A stretch of 64,000 nt of DNA from Corynebacterium sp. (GCF_030532195.1 NZ_JAUNLP010000004.1:167496-231495); one strand, 5' to 3'; counted from the first letter of the stretch, positions 32,818-41,456 are shown. Program-made: numbers and translations. The notes: a model not told the origin generated them from the letters alone.

Positions 32818-34071
32818 ATGATTAGTGGCGCGAACTGGCAGGAAGGGACCCTCGGCGACAACCTCGCGCGAGCTGGTGTCTCACGGCGCAGTTTCATGAA
32901 GTTTTGTGGCACCATGGCGGCAATCTTCGCCGCTGGAACTCCTAACGTCGGTGAGGCCGCGGCACAGTCGCTGACTCCATCGGCGGAGGAAATCGCGGAC
33001 AAGCTCTCGGCTGTGAAGAAGCCGAAGGTGGCTTGGCTGCAGTTGCAGGAGTGCACCGGATGTATGGAATCCGTACTGCGCTCCGGCGGCACCACCGCAG
33101 AAGATGTGGTGCTGAACCTGGTCTCGATGGACTACAACGAGCTGCTGATGGCGCCCTCCGGTCGCGCAGCTGAAAAGGCACTGGAGGACATGAACTCCGA
33201 GGACCACATTCTGGTGGTCAACGGCTCAATTCCAACTGGTGAAAACGGTGCGTACTGCACCATCGGCGGCAAGTCAGCTGAGCAGGTGCTGCTGGAGGCA
33301 GCTGAGAAGGCCACGGCAATTCTGGCCGTCGGCGCCTGCGCTGTCTGGGGTTCCGTACAGGCGGCAAAGCCAAACCCAACCGGTGCCAAGGGCGTCGATG
33401 AAATCATCAAGGACAAGCCGGTGATTAACGTCTCTGGTTGCCCGCCGATTGGTGAGGTTATTACGGCCACCCTGACGTACGTGCTGACCTACGGAAAGGC
33501 TCCGGAGGTCGACGCTGAGGGGCGCCCGAAGTTTGCCTATGACCAGCGTATTCACGACTCCTGCCCGCGCCGTGCACACTTCGACGCCGGCCAGTTTGTT
33601 GAGACCTTCGACGATGAGGGTGCCCGCAACGGCTGGTGCCTGTACGAGGTCGGCTGTAAGGGCCCGTCCACATTTAGTCCGTGCCCGATTGTTCAGTGGA
33701 ACCTAAAGTCCGGCTGGCCAATCGGCGCTGGTCACCCATGCATTGGTTGTACAGAAAAGGACTTCTTCGACCAGTTCACCCCGTTCTACGACAAGCTGCC
33801 GGGCATCCCGGGCATTGGTGTGGAGTCCAGCGTGAACAAGGTCGGCGTTGGTCTGTTGGCCGCTACCGCAGCAGGTGCAGCAATCCACGGTGGACTCACT
33901 GTGGTCAAGGAGATGAGGATCAAGCGCGCCAACGGCGAAGAAAAGGTGCTGGCCGCGTTTGGCGGTGTGGAGGGCAAGGAAGCTCCACAGATTTCCACCT
34001 CCTCGGACTCGTTGGACGCACAGGGGCAGTCGGCAACCGGCGGACCCGCAAGCGAATCGAAGGACAACTAA
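32818..34071 (+). CDS. [NiFe]-hydrogenase small subunit, Tat-exported, membrane anchored (group 1)
   Basis: A 417-residue electron-transfer subunit. A twin-arginine signal is clear (SRRSFMKFCGTMAAIFAA, R23-R24), so the folded enzyme is exported with its large subunit. Iron-sulfur ligands: C79 and C82 in QECTGC, then the distal His/Cys set (HDSCPRR, GWCLYEVGC) and the medial set (FSPCPIV, GHPCIGC). A transmembrane helix near residues 342-363 anchors the C-terminus, which continues about 55 residues in the cytoplasm, rich in Ser/Gly. All this fits a respiratory uptake hydrogenase. No Shine-Dalgarno stronger than GGCG is visible before the ATG. Confidence 0.95.
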   Translation: MISGANWQEGTLGDNLARAGVSRRSFMKFCGTMAAIFAAGTPNVGEAAAQSLTPSAEEIADKLSAVKKPKVAWLQLQECTGCMESVLRSGGTTAEDVVLNLVSMDYNELLMAPSGRAAEKALEDMNSEDHILVVNGSIPTGENGAYCTIGGKSAEQVLLEAAEKATAILAVGACAVWGSVQAAKPNPTGAKGVDEIIKDKPVINVSGCPPIGEVITATLTYVLTYGKAPEVDAEGRPKFAYDQRIHDSCPRRAHFDAGQFVETFDDEGARNGWCLYEVGCKGPSTFSPCPIVQWNLKSGWPIGAGHPCIGCTEKDFFDQFTPFYDKLPGIPGIGVESSVNKVGVGLLAATAAGAAIHGGLTVVKEMRIKRANGEEKVLAAFGGVEGKEAPQISTSSDSLDAQGQSATGGPASESKDN

Positions 34072-34092
34072 GGGCAGGCAAGGGCTGAGATC

Positions 34093-35841
34093 ATGGCTAC
34101 TGAAAAAGTTGTAATTGACCCGATTACCCGTATTGAAGGTCACCTTCGTATTGAGCTGGAGCGCGAGGGCGATCAGATTAAGACCGCCTGGAGTGAGACC
34201 ACTCAGTTCCGTGGCATTGAGACCATTGTGAAAAACCGCGATCCCCGCGATGTGTGGGCCTTCGTTGGGCGTATCTGTGGTGTGTGCACCGGTACTCACT
34301 CGGTGGCATCGATTGCCGCCGTCGAAGACGCAATTGGCTCGACCCCACCGCCGCAGGCACGACGCATCCGCGACATGGTGATTGCCTCGCAGGAGATTCA
34401 TGACCACGTCGTGCACTTCTACCACCTGCACGGGCTGGACTGGATTGACGTCACCAAGGCGCTTGAGGCAGACCCGAAGAAGACCGTTGAATTCGCACAG
34501 TCGATTGGCTCGACGTGGAAGGGCAATAACGAAGAAACGTTCGCCCGCGTCAAGGAAACCGTCCAGGGCATCGTGGACTCCGGTCAGCTGTCCATCTTCA
34601 CCGGTGGCTACTGGGGACATGAGGACTACCGCCTGCCGCCAGAGGCCAACTTGATGGCGGTTGCGCACTACCTCGACGCACTGGCATTCCAGCGCTCTAT
34701 CATCCGCATCAACACCGTCTTCGGTGGTAAGAATCCACACCCGAACTTCCTGGTCGGCGGCATGGCATGCTCCATCGATCCGGATCGCTCGGAGACAGTC
34801 AACCAGGTTGGGTTGGACCAGATTAAGTCCTGGATTGATGAGATTGTGGAGTTTGTCAATGACTGCTTCTACCCGGACGCAGTCGCAATCATGAGTGTCT
34901 ACAAGGACTACTTCGACATCGGACGCTCCTCCGACTCCTTCCTGGCAGTTGGTATGGCCGGGGCCACCTACTCCGGCGACCCCGCCAAGTCCCGTGTCAA
35001 GACCGTGCACCCGAACATCAAGCCGGGTGTCATCCTCGACGGTGACTACACCAAGCTGCACCCATTCCAGCCGGAGAAAATCGAAGAGTTCATCAGCTCC
35101 GCCTGGTACAAGCAGGAAGCTGGCGACGATGTCGGTCTGAAGCCGTACGACGGCGAGACCACGGTGAACTACACCGGTCCAAAGCCGCCGTTTGAGTGGC
35201 TGTCGGACAATGACAAGTACACCTGGTCGAAGGCACCGCGTTACGACGGTCGTGCTGTCCAAGTTGGCCCGGTTGCCCGTGTGCTGCTGGCATACCTGCA
35301 GAAGGAGCCGGAGACGGTTCGCCTGGTCGACGATGTGCTGGCGAAGCTCGACTTGCGCGTTGAGCAGATGAACTCCACCGCGGGCCGCACCTACGCCCGC
35401 GCTGTGGAATCGGTGACCACCGCGAACTACCTGGCAGATCACATCTTCCCGGAGTTCGTCGAAGCACTGAAGAACGGCGATATCGACGTATTCGACAACA
35501 CCCGTTGGGAGCCGACCTCCTGGCCGGATAAGTGCCAGGGCGTGGGCTTCATCGAGGTCGCGCGCGGAATGCTGAGCCATTGGGTCAAGATTGAAAACGG
35601 CAAGGTGACCAACTACCAGGCCGTGGTTCCAACCACGTGGCTTGCCGGTGGCCGTGACCCGAAGGGGCAGCTCGGCCCGTACGAGCACGCATTGGCTGGC
35701 GACGGCACGCACCCACTAGTTGATCCAGAGCAGCCATTGGAACCGCTGCGCACAATCCACTCTTTCGATCCGTGTATGGCCTGCGCTGTCCATGTCCTGG
35801 ACCCCGAAGGTCAGGAGATGTTTAAGGTGACGACGCCATGA
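34093..35841 (+). CDS. [NiFe]-hydrogenase large (catalytic) subunit
   Basis: A 582-residue catalytic subunit that splits H2. The nickel-iron ligands are complete: C62 and C65 in RICGVCTGTH near the N-terminus, and C561 and C564 in DPCMACAVH near the C-terminus. A 15-residue peptide (VLDPEGQEMFKVTTP) follows H567 and is expected to be removed by the maturation protease after nickel insertion. Located 21 bp after the small subunit; its stop overlaps the cytochrome b start by four bases. Confidence 0.97.
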   Translation: MATEKVVIDPITRIEGHLRIELEREGDQIKTAWSETTQFRGIETIVKNRDPRDVWAFVGRICGVCTGTHSVASIAAVEDAIGSTPPPQARRIRDMVIASQEIHDHVVHFYHLHGLDWIDVTKALEADPKKTVEFAQSIGSTWKGNNEETFARVKETVQGIVDSGQLSIFTGGYWGHEDYRLPPEANLMAVAHYLDALAFQRSIIRINTVFGGKNPHPNFLVGGMACSIDPDRSETVNQVGLDQIKSWIDEIVEFVNDCFYPDAVAIMSVYKDYFDIGRSSDSFLAVGMAGATYSGDPAKSRVKTVHPNIKPGVILDGDYTKLHPFQPEKIEEFISSAWYKQEAGDDVGLKPYDGETTVNYTGPKPPFEWLSDNDKYTWSKAPRYDGRAVQVGPVARVLLAYLQKEPETVRLVDDVLAKLDLRVEQMNSTAGRTYARAVESVTTANYLADHIFPEFVEALKNGDIDVFDNTRWEPTSWPDKCQGVGFIEVARGMLSHWVKIENGKVTNYQAVVPTTWLAGGRDPKGQLGPYEHALAGDGTHPLVDPEQPLEPLRTIHSFDPCMACAVHVLDPEGQEMFKVTTP

Positions 35842-37106
35842 CAACCTCGGCGGCAGAAAATACGGAATTCATAATCCATGACCCCAAGGGCAACCCGCTG
35901 GTAATCGCAGTTATCGATGCGCATACCAGCCACTGGCTGTCGCCGTCGGAAGTCATTCAGGCGGCGGCCGTGGTGCCGAGTGATACCACTGACCCAGTGG
36001 ACTCCGCACTGGCCAACAGCTTGCGGCGCCGTCGCGATGACCTGTTCAACCTCGATGGCACACCGTCGATGAAGATGGTGCCGGATTCCTTCGAGCCGGC
36101 CACACCGGAGCGTCGCTATTCGATTGCGAAGATTCAGGGATTTGCTATCGCCGGCCAGGTCGTCGATGTGGCAATCATGCGTGGCGAGCTCGACTCGGTG
36201 GCCAAGGCCTCGAAGATGAGCAGGGAAGAAGGTGTTCTGCTGCGCCGCAATGCAAACATGCATCACGGTCGCGGTCACCGAAATCTTGGTGTTGCGTTGG
36301 CGCCGATTGACAAAGACGGCAACATCACCGGAGATTTCATCTTCGAAGGCTTCGTGGCACTGGGCCTGCGCAGCCCTGAAAAGGCAACGGAGGAAAACAA
36401 GAAGGGCTCTGGCTCCTGGGTGGAAGTTCACCTGTGGGGCACCGCGCTGCGTATTCAGCACTGGCTGAACTTGGCGCTGATGATTGTGATGACCCTGTCG
36501 GGTTGGTACATCATGCAGCCTTACCTGACCGAACGCACCTACGATGGCTCGGCTGCGGGATTTGCTATGGGCTATGTCCGGTTCGTGCACTTCCTGGCCG
36601 GATTCCTGTGGATTGCGGTGGGCCTCTGGCGCTTTATCCTGCTGTTTATTACCCGGGACCGTCAGACACGATGGCGGGCACTGTGGCCGATTTACAGTAA
36701 GCAGGATGTCAAGGACCTCTGGCACACGATGCAGTACTACCTGTTCCTGCGCAAGGAAGGTCCGTTCTACTTCGCGCACAATCCGCTGCAGCAGCTGGCC
36801 TACACCGGCATCTACGTGATGTGCTTTATCCAGATGCTCACAGGCCTGTCGCTCTACGCGATGATGGATCAGTCCAACTGGTTCTTCCAGATAATGGCAA
36901 TGCCCACACACTGGATTGGTATCGGCTACTTCCGCCTGATTCACACAATCATCATGTACCTGATTTGGCTGTTTGCCATTGTCCACGTCTACTTGGTGAT
37001 TCGTTCCGACGCGGTCCACAACCACGGTGGTCTGTCGTCGATGATTGGCGGTTCGGTCTGGCTGCCGCGTGGCACGCAGCCCGTTGATTCTCCGCGTATT
37101 GGTTAG
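35838..37106 (+). CDS. Hydrogenase cytochrome b subunit with extra N-terminal domain
   Basis: A 422-residue protein. Residues about 195-395 form a HyaC/HupC-type di-heme cytochrome b with four membrane helices and histidines in the expected places (H208 in IQHWLN, H251 in RFVHFLAG, H369 and H383), passing electrons from the small subunit to quinone. The first 190 residues are not part of that family: a soluble domain with strand-helix pattern (FIIHDPKGNPLVIAVIDAHT, SIAKIQGFAIAGQVVDVAIM) and a His-rich patch MHHGRGH at 141-147. I do not recognise it. It overlaps the large-subunit gene by four bases. Confidence 0.88.
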   Translation: MTTSAAENTEFIIHDPKGNPLVIAVIDAHTSHWLSPSEVIQAAAVVPSDTTDPVDSALANSLRRRRDDLFNLDGTPSMKMVPDSFEPATPERRYSIAKIQGFAIAGQVVDVAIMRGELDSVAKASKMSREEGVLLRRNANMHHGRGHRNLGVALAPIDKDGNITGDFIFEGFVALGLRSPEKATEENKKGSGSWVEVHLWGTALRIQHWLNLALMIVMTLSGWYIMQPYLTERTYDGSAAGFAMGYVRFVHFLAGFLWIAVGLWRFILLFITRDRQTRWRALWPIYSKQDVKDLWHTMQYYLFLRKEGPFYFAHNPLQQLAYTGIYVMCFIQMLTGLSLYAMMDQSNWFFQIMAMPTHWIGIGYFRLIHTIIMYLIWLFAIVHVYLVIRSDAVHNHGGLSSMIGGSVWLPRGTQPVDSPRIG

Positions 37107-37113
37107 GCGAGAA

Positions 37114-37734
37114 TTGGAAAAAGATAACTCAACCGATAGCACCGTCACCGACGCTCCGTTGGTGACGGTGCTCGGCATTGGAAATCCTGTCATGGGCGAC
37201 GACGGCATCGGCCTTGAGCTGCTGCGCAGACTGGCCCCTGAGCTTGAATCCTCCGGCATGGGAGATGCTACGCACGCGGGCGATTCCGCTCACCTAATTT
37301 GGTCGCCGTCGCGTCTCGACGATCCCTCCGACACCTCTGGGCGAGGTGATCAATGGGCGGGAGCGGTGGCCTACATCGATGGTGGCACTTGCGGCATGGA
37401 GCTGCTTCCCATCGTTCAGGAGGCGAAGAACCTGTTGCTGCTTGATGCAGTTGCGGGGCCAGGCGAGCCTGGCGACGTCGTCAAGCTTGTCGGAGACCAG
37501 ATTCCGCGGTTACTGGCGGCGAAGCTGTCGGCGCACCAGGTTGGGCTGTTGGATCTTCTGACCGCGGCGCGGTTGCTCGGGCGTGAGCCTGAGCGCGTCG
37601 GCGTGGTCGGTGTCGTCTATGAGTCGGCCGATATGGTCGTCGGTTTAAGTGATACGGCCCTCGGCGGTATCGACGAAGCGGAAGGTGCGGCCCGCGAGCT
37701 GATCAATGACTGGCTCGCCGAAGAGCGCGGTTAA
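37114..37734 (+). CDS. Hydrogenase maturation endopeptidase (HyaD/HupD family)
   Basis: A 206-residue nickel-dependent-recognition protease that trims the large subunit C-terminus. It shows LGIGNPVMGDDGIGLELL with the first metal-binding residue, LLLLDAVAGPGEPGDVV with the Asp, and LSAHQVGLLDLL with the His. A 25-residue Ser/Asp/Gly-rich insertion (around 45-75) separates the first two motifs and is longer than in typical members. Start is uncertain: TTG 37114 with GGCGAG upstream is my choice, since longer frames overlap the cytochrome b gene. It is the last gene of the structural operon. Confidence 0.87.
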   Translation: MEKDNSTDSTVTDAPLVTVLGIGNPVMGDDGIGLELLRRLAPELESSGMGDATHAGDSAHLIWSPSRLDDPSDTSGRGDQWAGAVAYIDGGTCGMELLPIVQEAKNLLLLDAVAGPGEPGDVVKLVGDQIPRLLAAKLSAHQVGLLDLLTAARLLGREPERVGVVGVVYESADMVVGLSDTALGGIDEAEGAARELINDWLAEERG

Positions 37735-37738
37735 GCGG

Positions 37739-38077
37739 TTAGGTTTCGACCTCAATGCTGGAGATTTCAAACTCGCGCCCATGGCGTAAATCAGCCGTCG
37801 GCGTGCCACAGACTGGGCACGTCAGCGCGTAGAACTCGTCGATTTCATGCTCAGCATCGCAGGTAGGGCAGTAGACGGTAGAGACAATGAGCTGCGCATC
37901 CAACTCGGCGCCCTCACACTGAGTGCCGGTGCTGGCGACTGGCCAGGCGGCAATCAGGGAATCGTAGACTACGCCCGAGCGGTCGCCGACACGCATATTC
38001 ACTTTCGTGACTGTGCGTCCGGGGCAGACCTCGGCGATTTTCTCCACCACGCTGGTCAACAGTCCAAGTTCATGCAC
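37739..38077 (-). CDS. HypA (copy 2), standard zinc site
   Basis: A 112-residue second HypA. The GTG at 38077 gives M-H-E-L-G-L-L with His at position 2 and lies exactly seven bases after CATAAT, so a leaderless message is likely; the ATG nine bases upstream would give M-V-T-V-H-E and is inside the -10 box. Zinc ligands are C70, C73, C87 and C90 (YCPTC and TCPVC). It is convergent with the protease gene (4 bp apart) and divergent from the large-subunit-like gene. It shares little sequence with copy 1 apart from the fold motifs, so it is not a recent duplication. Confidence 0.88.
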   Translation of the reverse strand: MHELGLLTSVVEKIAEVCPGRTVTKVNMRVGDRSGVVYDSLIAAWPVASTGTQCEGAELDAQLIVSTVYCPTCDAEHEIDEFYALTCPVCGTPTADLRHGREFEISSIEVET

Positions 38078-38141
38078 GGTTACCATTATGGCGAAGCGTC
38101 CATACGCAACGCCAAAGCAAGCAAGGAGGCTCACGCGGACA

Positions 38142-39542
38142 ATGTCATCCGAATCTGTGCCGGTGACGCAAAATATCCAACTCGATGAGCTCGTCGATCC
38201 CTTCGAGGCGCGCCTGGATGTCTACCGCGATGACACCGGCGCCATTACGCAGGTAGCTTTTGATCTGTCCGGTCTGCCGCGTATCGACGGAATGCTGGTC
38301 GGGAAAAGCGCCTTGGACGTGCCTGATATCACTAAACGGCTGTGTGGCCTGTGCCCGGTCGTGCACCATTTGGCCGGAGTGCGCGCAGTCGAGAACCTCT
38401 ACGGGCTGACGGAGATTCCACGCACCGCACAGCTGATTCGTGAGCTCCTGACCGCTGGCTCGACGCTGGATAATTTGGCCACCAAGTTCGTTACGACCGA
38501 CCGCGAGGGCGCTCGGGCAATGAAGCTTGCGGGCAAGGCACTGATGCGTGCTGCCGGCTCGCCTTCGCACTTTCCCGATGTGGCCGTGCCGGGCGGTGTA
38601 CGCGCACCCGTCGATGCCCAGTTGGCAGACGATGCTCGCGCGGCTCTCGATGCCCTGGCGGACACCGAGATTATCCAAAGTGCATTCGAGCTAGCGACGG
38701 ACAGCGCGGAGGATAATTCGTGGAGTGACACGTTCGACGGTCTCGATGTCGCAGCTGTAGATGCTGCAGGTGAGCTTTCCCCATTGGGGCAGTATCTGGC
38801 AGTGCGCGACCACAGAAGCGAGAGCGAACCTGCGATTTTCCCGGCGAATCAGTGGACCGACCGAGTGACAGAAACGCGGCTGGGAGACGCTGCACCGCGG
38901 CCAATTTTCGCCGTTTCCGATACCCCTGGCGCGAAGGATGAGTTACAGGTAAAGGCACAGTTTTACCGTGTGGGACCTGTGGCCAGGCAGGTGATCGTCG
39001 GCAAGCACGGGGTAAGCCCCGCTGACGCACAGCGACAACTACTGGCGGACACCGTGTCGTGGGCGCGGCGGTTGCTGGCGGACCCTGATTTGTTGGGCAC
39101 GACGGTGTGCGCCCCTGATGCGCGAGCTGCGATTGAAAACGCCGATTTTGCCGGTGAGCGCAGTGGTGTTGGCATCGTGGACGGTCCGCGTGGGTTGCTT
39201 GTGCATCGCTACACCGCTGGTTGCGATGGCATTGTGACCGATTGCCAGATTATGACGCCGACGGCGCAAAATGAGCTGTGGCTGACGCGGATGCTCACCG
39301 AGCAACTGTGCGGTGCTGGTAGCTCGGAAAGTGGGGGAGAGGCTGCTGATGCTTCGCTGGAGGAAACGGCGGGCATTGAGGAATCCATCTGGGCGGCCGA
39401 TCCCTGCCTGCCATGTAGCTCTGCGCCAAAGGGATTGATGACTTTCACCATGCGAGAGCATGATCAAAAGGAGTCGGCTGGCTCGACTGAACCGGCCGAT
39501 GTCCACGCTTCTGGTGTTCAAACTTCGGAGAGGACGGAATAG
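38142..39542 (+). CDS. Hydrogenase large-subunit-like protein, HupK/HoxV-like scaffold candidate
   Basis: A 466-residue diverged relative of [NiFe]-hydrogenase large subunits. The first ligand motif is intact (RLCGLCPVVH, C68, C71, H75). The second reads DPCLPCSS (C422, C425) and lacks the terminal His; a 41-residue tail follows, so it is not the normal protease substrate. There is no paired small subunit. Followed 5 bp later by a HypC-like gene, as HupK and HupF stand together in rhizobial hup clusters, where HupK acts as assembly scaffold and HupF protects it from oxygen. A sensor role (HupV-like) is the alternative. AAGGAGG lies 12 bases before the ATG. Confidence 0.75.
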   Translation: MSSESVPVTQNIQLDELVDPFEARLDVYRDDTGAITQVAFDLSGLPRIDGMLVGKSALDVPDITKRLCGLCPVVHHLAGVRAVENLYGLTEIPRTAQLIRELLTAGSTLDNLATKFVTTDREGARAMKLAGKALMRAAGSPSHFPDVAVPGGVRAPVDAQLADDARAALDALADTEIIQSAFELATDSAEDNSWSDTFDGLDVAAVDAAGELSPLGQYLAVRDHRSESEPAIFPANQWTDRVTETRLGDAAPRPIFAVSDTPGAKDELQVKAQFYRVGPVARQVIVGKHGVSPADAQRQLLADTVSWARRLLADPDLLGTTVCAPDARAAIENADFAGERSGVGIVDGPRGLLVHRYTAGCDGIVTDCQIMTPTAQNELWLTRMLTEQLCGAGSSESGGEAADASLEETAGIEESIWAADPCLPCSSAPKGLMTFTMREHDQKESAGSTEPADVHASGVQTSERTE

Positions 39543-39547
39543 CGACT

Positions 39548-39811
39548 ATGTGCTTAGGAATTCCCGCACGCGTCGTCGAGATTGCCGATGGACCATTGCC
39601 AATGGCGGTGGTGGACATGGCAGGTCAGAAGCGCCGGTGTTCAGCCATGTATGTGCCAGAGCTAGAGGTGGACGACTGGGTGTTCGTTCAAAACGGCTTC
39701 ATCATGAATGTGTTGGACGAGCAGGAAGCCCAGGATTCGCTCGCCGCAATTGAGGAATACAACCTCATCGAGCATGTCGCTGAGGTCTCACCGAAGGGCT
39801 CCAGAACCTAA
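39548..39811 (+). CDS. HypC-family chaperone (copy 2), HupF-like candidate
   Basis: An 87-residue protein starting MCLGIPARVVEI with the essential Cys2 and the family core (VDDWVFVQNGFIMNVLDEQEA). It lies 5 bp after the large-subunit-like gene, so they are co-transcribed and probably work together. Position relative to that gene makes it comparable to HupF, a HypC paralogue needed for hydrogenase maturation in oxygen. It shares the beginning and the middle motif with copy 1 but has Met-Tyr and Asn-Gly changes in the barrel strands. Confidence 0.9.
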   Translation: MCLGIPARVVEIADGPLPMAVVDMAGQKRRCSAMYVPELEVDDWVFVQNGFIMNVLDEQEAQDSLAAIEEYNLIEHVAEVSPKGSRT

Positions 39812-39812
39812 A

Positions 39813-39849
39813 GCCCCGGGCGACTAATGCCTGCCCCCCCCCGGGGCGC
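39813..39849. terminator. GC hairpin with nine-C run between convergent genes
   Basis: GCCCCGGG (from 39813) pairs with CCCGGGGC (ending 39848) around a 20-base loop containing most of a run of nine C. It lies between convergent hypC2 and lcpA; no T-tract is present, so function as terminator is moderate. Confidence 0.5.
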
Positions 39850-39863
39850 TTCGGCTCGCGCTC

Positions 39864-41456
39864 TTAATTGACGCAGGTCAGGCCGCCAGCATCAATTGGT
39901 GGCTGCGGATCTTGCTCAATGGCGCCGCCTTCCTGGCCGATGATGTCACCGTTGGCACCGTCGTCGGCAGGCGGCTCAGTCTCGCCAGGCTCCCCGGCGC
40001 CGGCACCTTCTGCGGTGCCGTCGGCGGACAGACCCGGGCCGGCGTAGTCGCCCGCCACGGTGACAGAGATGTGGTGCGGATCCAGCGACGGGTCGTGGAC
40101 AATGGGCAGACCGCCGAGAGCCTCGGAGATAGCCTTAGCCGCAGGATCATCGGGATCTGCAGCGTTGACCTGGCTGCTTGCCACACCGGCGAATTCAGCA
40201 TTGCCAATTTCGCCTTCGGTGTAGCCCTTTTCGGTCAACACACCGGCGACGCTGGTGGCCAGGCCTTCAATACCCGTGGCGTTATAGACGCTGACGGTGG
40301 TCTTAGCCGCGTCGTGGTCATCCTTCTTCTCGCTATCGGGCTTGTCCTTGGTGGTCTCTTCCGCAGTGCCCAGGAGGGTCTCGAAGTACTTGTGAACCTG
40401 GCCCTTATCAATCGTCACCACGGATTCGCCGTAGTCACCAACACCGTCAATCGAGGTCACCGGGATAGTCTCAAACTTCACGTTTCCGCCGGTCAGCCCC
40501 TGCATCTGGGTGGCAAAACCGGTGACATCCCAGTTGTCATCGAGAACCACCGAACGCTGGACTGCATTGCCCAACTCCGACAGCTTCGCCGGGTTGGACA
40601 GCGTGCCAGCGCCGAGCAGCTTGTTGGTAAACGACGCCATGAAAACCTGCTGGCGAGTAATGCGATCGAGGTCACCTCGCGGCAGGCCGTGGCGCTGACG
40701 GACGAACGACAAAGCGTCGGCTCCCTTGAGAGTCTGCGGACCCGCTGGGAAGTCAGCGCCGGAAAATTCGTCATACACCGGAGCGTTCAGGCAGACATCG
40801 ACGCCGCCAATGGCGTCGGTCAGCAGCACGAAGCCCAACAGACCAATCTCGGCGTAGTGGTCAACAGTAATGCCACTTAAGTCACTGATGGTCTGGATTA
40901 GAGCTAGACGGCCAGCCTCGGTGGAGCGGCGCTCAATCTCCTCTGGAGATGCGCCGGATTCGGCCAGTTCCGCTTCAACTTCCTGCTTGGTATTGCCGTA
41001 GACACCGTTGATTTTGGTATTTCCCAGACGGTTGGTGTGGACGTAGGTGTCGCGGGGGATGGAAATAGCCGTGGCGGAAGACCCATCGGACGGGACACGA
41101 ATCACAATAATCGTGTCGGTGTTGGTGGCCTCTTCATCGCCGGCGCGCAGCAGCTCTACTTCCTCCGGGGTCAGCGGATTGCCCTGGGCATCTTTACGAG
41201 AGTCCGAGCCGACCAGCAGAATGTCGGTCGCGCCGTCCTTTTCATTGCCGAGCCCGAAGTCACCGCCCGAGCTCAAGCTGTCAGTGGTTCGGCCAAGAGT
41301 CCACCAGCCCACAGCTGAAACCACCAGAATGATTGCCGACAGCAGCACCAGGCTGTGGCGTAGCGCGGCTGGCCATGCCTGAGCGGTACTCTCTGCAGAG
41401 GAGGGTGGCGCTTGGATATCGCGTGCGTGACGCGCGCGTGGCGTGTTGCTGCTCAA
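39864..41456 (-). CDS. lcpA: LytR-CpsA-Psr family protein, LcpA-like arabinogalactan ligase
   Basis: A 530-residue membrane protein: short cytoplasmic N-terminus, one transmembrane helix (about 35-57), LCP domain (TDILLVGSDSRKD, TDTIIVIRVPSDG, ISIPRDTYV, NTKINGVYG, RQRHGLPRGDLDRITRQQ) with the Arg and Asp residues that bind polyprenyl pyrophosphate, then a LytR_C domain (TTVSVYNATGIEGLATSVAG) and a Pro/Gly/Glu-rich tail ending in Cys-Val-Asn. LcpA of C. glutamicum joins arabinogalactan to peptidoglycan and sits at this locus. TTG 41456 is chosen because AGGAG lies 6-7 bases upstream; a TTG five codons earlier overlaps that site. Confidence 0.92.
   Translation of the reverse strand: MSSNTPRARHARDIQAPPSSAESTAQAWPAALRHSLVLLSAIILVVSAVGWWTLGRTTDSLSSGGDFGLGNEKDGATDILLVGSDSRKDAQGNPLTPEEVELLRAGDEEATNTDTIIVIRVPSDGSSATAISIPRDTYVHTNRLGNTKINGVYGNTKQEVEAELAESGASPEEIERRSTEAGRLALIQTISDLSGITVDHYAEIGLLGFVLLTDAIGGVDVCLNAPVYDEFSGADFPAGPQTLKGADALSFVRQRHGLPRGDLDRITRQQVFMASFTNKLLGAGTLSNPAKLSELGNAVQRSVVLDDNWDVTGFATQMQGLTGGNVKFETIPVTSIDGVGDYGESVVTIDKGQVHKYFETLLGTAEETTKDKPDSEKKDDHDAAKTTVSVYNATGIEGLATSVAGVLTEKGYTEGEIGNAEFAGVASSQVNAADPDDPAAKAISEALGGLPIVHDPSLDPHHISVTVAGDYAGPGLSADGTAEGAGAGEPGETEPPADDGANGDIIGQEGGAIEQDPQPPIDAGGLTCVN

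Noticed and set aside
33703..35712. 669-codon minus-strand frame across the hydrogenase small and large subunits
   Set aside because: Antisense to two genes with intact metal-binding motifs; no ribosome site or domain of its own.
38142..39542. Large-subunit-like gene as a degraded pseudogene
   Set aside because: The frame is fully open, four ligand cysteines are kept and a co-directional HypC gene follows; loss of the terminal His alone fits known scaffold or sensor relatives.
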